Shown piece by piece: positions 6,358-6,707 of a DNA stretch of 6,707 nt. A program made the position numbers and the translations under genes. The notes below the pieces were generated by a model. It saw nothing but the letters and a program-made list of their open reading frames with translations, was not told where the DNA came from and searched no databases. The stretch's first letter is position 1. Each line of letters opens with the position of its first letter. The stretch spans positions 1 to 6,707 of the forward strand of contig JAEDOB010000121.1 of the NCBI GenBank assembly GCA_016302225.1, given 5' to 3'. Source of the DNA: Oscillospiraceae bacterium. GTDB taxonomy: Bacteria > Bacillota > Clostridia > Oscillospirales > Ruminococcaceae.

Positions 6358-6386
6358 ATTATATTACATTTTTCCGAATTTGTCAA
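6358..6386 (-). promoter_or_regulatory. Leftward promoter PL (perfect sigma-A consensus)
   Basis: On the - strand TTGACA (6386-6381) and TATAAT (6363-6358) are separated by exactly 17 bp. The start should be near 6351, about 170 nt before the repressor ATG at 6180. This promoter would drive repressor, immA, the cysteine-peptidase gene and probably tsaD. It faces PR, so the two transcripts overlap between about 6285 and 6351. A half-site TTCGGAA (6378-6372) sits in its spacer and O4 abuts its -35. Confidence 0.9.
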
Positions 6387-6402
6387 GTTCGGAATTCCGT
6401 AG
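6387..6402. promoter_or_regulatory. Operator O4, abutting the PL -35
   Basis: GTTCGGAATTCCGTAG keeps the symmetric core TTCGGAATTCCG, with three outer positions differing from O3. The site begins one base from the -35 of the leftward promoter (centre near -44). That is the position where lambda-type repressors activate their own promoter, though repression is equally possible. It also lies just upstream of the ribosome-binding site of the Cro-like gene. Confidence 0.75.
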
Positions 6403-6424
6403 AAAATACAGGAGGTAAATTGTT

Positions 6425-6673
6425 ATGAAGATCGAGAAAAAATCCCTTTGCGAATTCGGAGTTCGTGTAAAACATCGCCTTGTTGAGCTTAACAAGACCC
6501 AGCTGTGGCTTATCTCCGAAACGAAAAAGCTGCTCCCCAACCGCTACCTTGACTCGTCCTATCTGCACAAGCTGATGGTTGGCGAAGTGCGTTCCGACGA
6601 GGTTTGCGGCGCAATGCTGGAGGTACTTGATTCGGCGAATCCTTGTCCGGTGATCTCAATTGGTAAGCGATAA
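6425..6673 (+). CDS. Small Cro-like/XRE HTH regulator
   Basis: The 82-residue product resembles short phage- and ICE-associated HTH proteins of Firmicutes. FGVRVKHRLVELNKTQ (11-26) forms the first helix and the start of helix 2. YLDSSYLHKLMVGE (41-54) is the probable recognition helix, and SDEVCGAMLEVL (57-68) the closing helix. It has no second domain, so its role is probably a Cro-like antagonist of the XRE repressor or an early-gene activator; this is inferred from size and position. ATG 6425 is preceded by AGGAGG (6410-6415) with a 9-nt spacer, the strongest ribosome-binding site in the window. It is transcribed away from the repressor operon by PR. The 34 bases after its stop hold nothing recognisable before the window ends, so any further genes of this transcript are out of view. 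Confidence 0.8.
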   Translation: MKIEKKSLCEFGVRVKHRLVELNKTQLWLISETKKLLPNRYLDSSYLHKLMVGEVRSDEVCGAMLEVLDSANPCPVISIGKR

Positions 6674-6707
6674 TTCCTTGCGTTTTATTGTAGCACAAAT
6701 GTTCTGA

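Overview
The window looks like a piece of chromosome from a Gram-positive Clostridia bacterium, probably Oscillospiraceae/Ruminococcus-like. The reasons are strong AGGAG-type ribosome-binding sites, near-consensus sigma-A promoters, AT-rich intergenic DNA around moderate-GC genes, TTG/GTG starts and the gene families present. The genus is inferred, not demonstrated. Seven complete genes are convincing, plus one small regulator gene at the right edge.

Left part (1-1976, rightward): a CPBP/CAAX-type intramembrane protease and a six-helix DUF308/HdeD-like membrane protein. They end at a strong hairpin terminator that also serves the convergent gene on its right. Middle part (1970-3692, leftward): a c-di-GMP phosphodiesterase with an intact EAL domain and a degenerate GGDEF domain, with its own good promoter. 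A 14-bp perfect-arm hairpin without a T tract lies between it and the next gene.

Right part (3838-6180, leftward): four tightly packed genes, read in the order XRE repressor, ImmA/IrrE metallopeptidase, a cytoplasmic C39/papain-like cysteine peptidase candidate, and tsaD (the t6A tRNA-modification enzyme). Intergenic distances are 6 bp, -4 bp and 1 bp, and the ribosome-binding sites of immA and tsaD lie inside the preceding gene. An essential housekeeping gene therefore appears to sit at the end of a phage- or ICE-style repressor/protease operon.

The control region (6181-6424) is the most striking part. It holds four copies of a palindrome, TTTCGGAATTCYGAAA, and two sigma-A promoters with perfect TTGACA-17-TATAAT sequences that face each other, so their transcripts should overlap by about 65 nt. 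The rightward promoter would express a small Cro-like HTH protein (6425-6673). The leftward promoter would express the repressor operon and possibly tsaD. One palindrome exactly fills the spacer of the rightward promoter; another abuts the -35 of the leftward one. This has the layout of a bistable lysogeny-type switch (compare ImmR/ImmA of ICEBs1 and cI/cro), but no integrase, attachment site or other mobile-element gene is visible here. It is either the edge of an element extending to the right or a domesticated switch.
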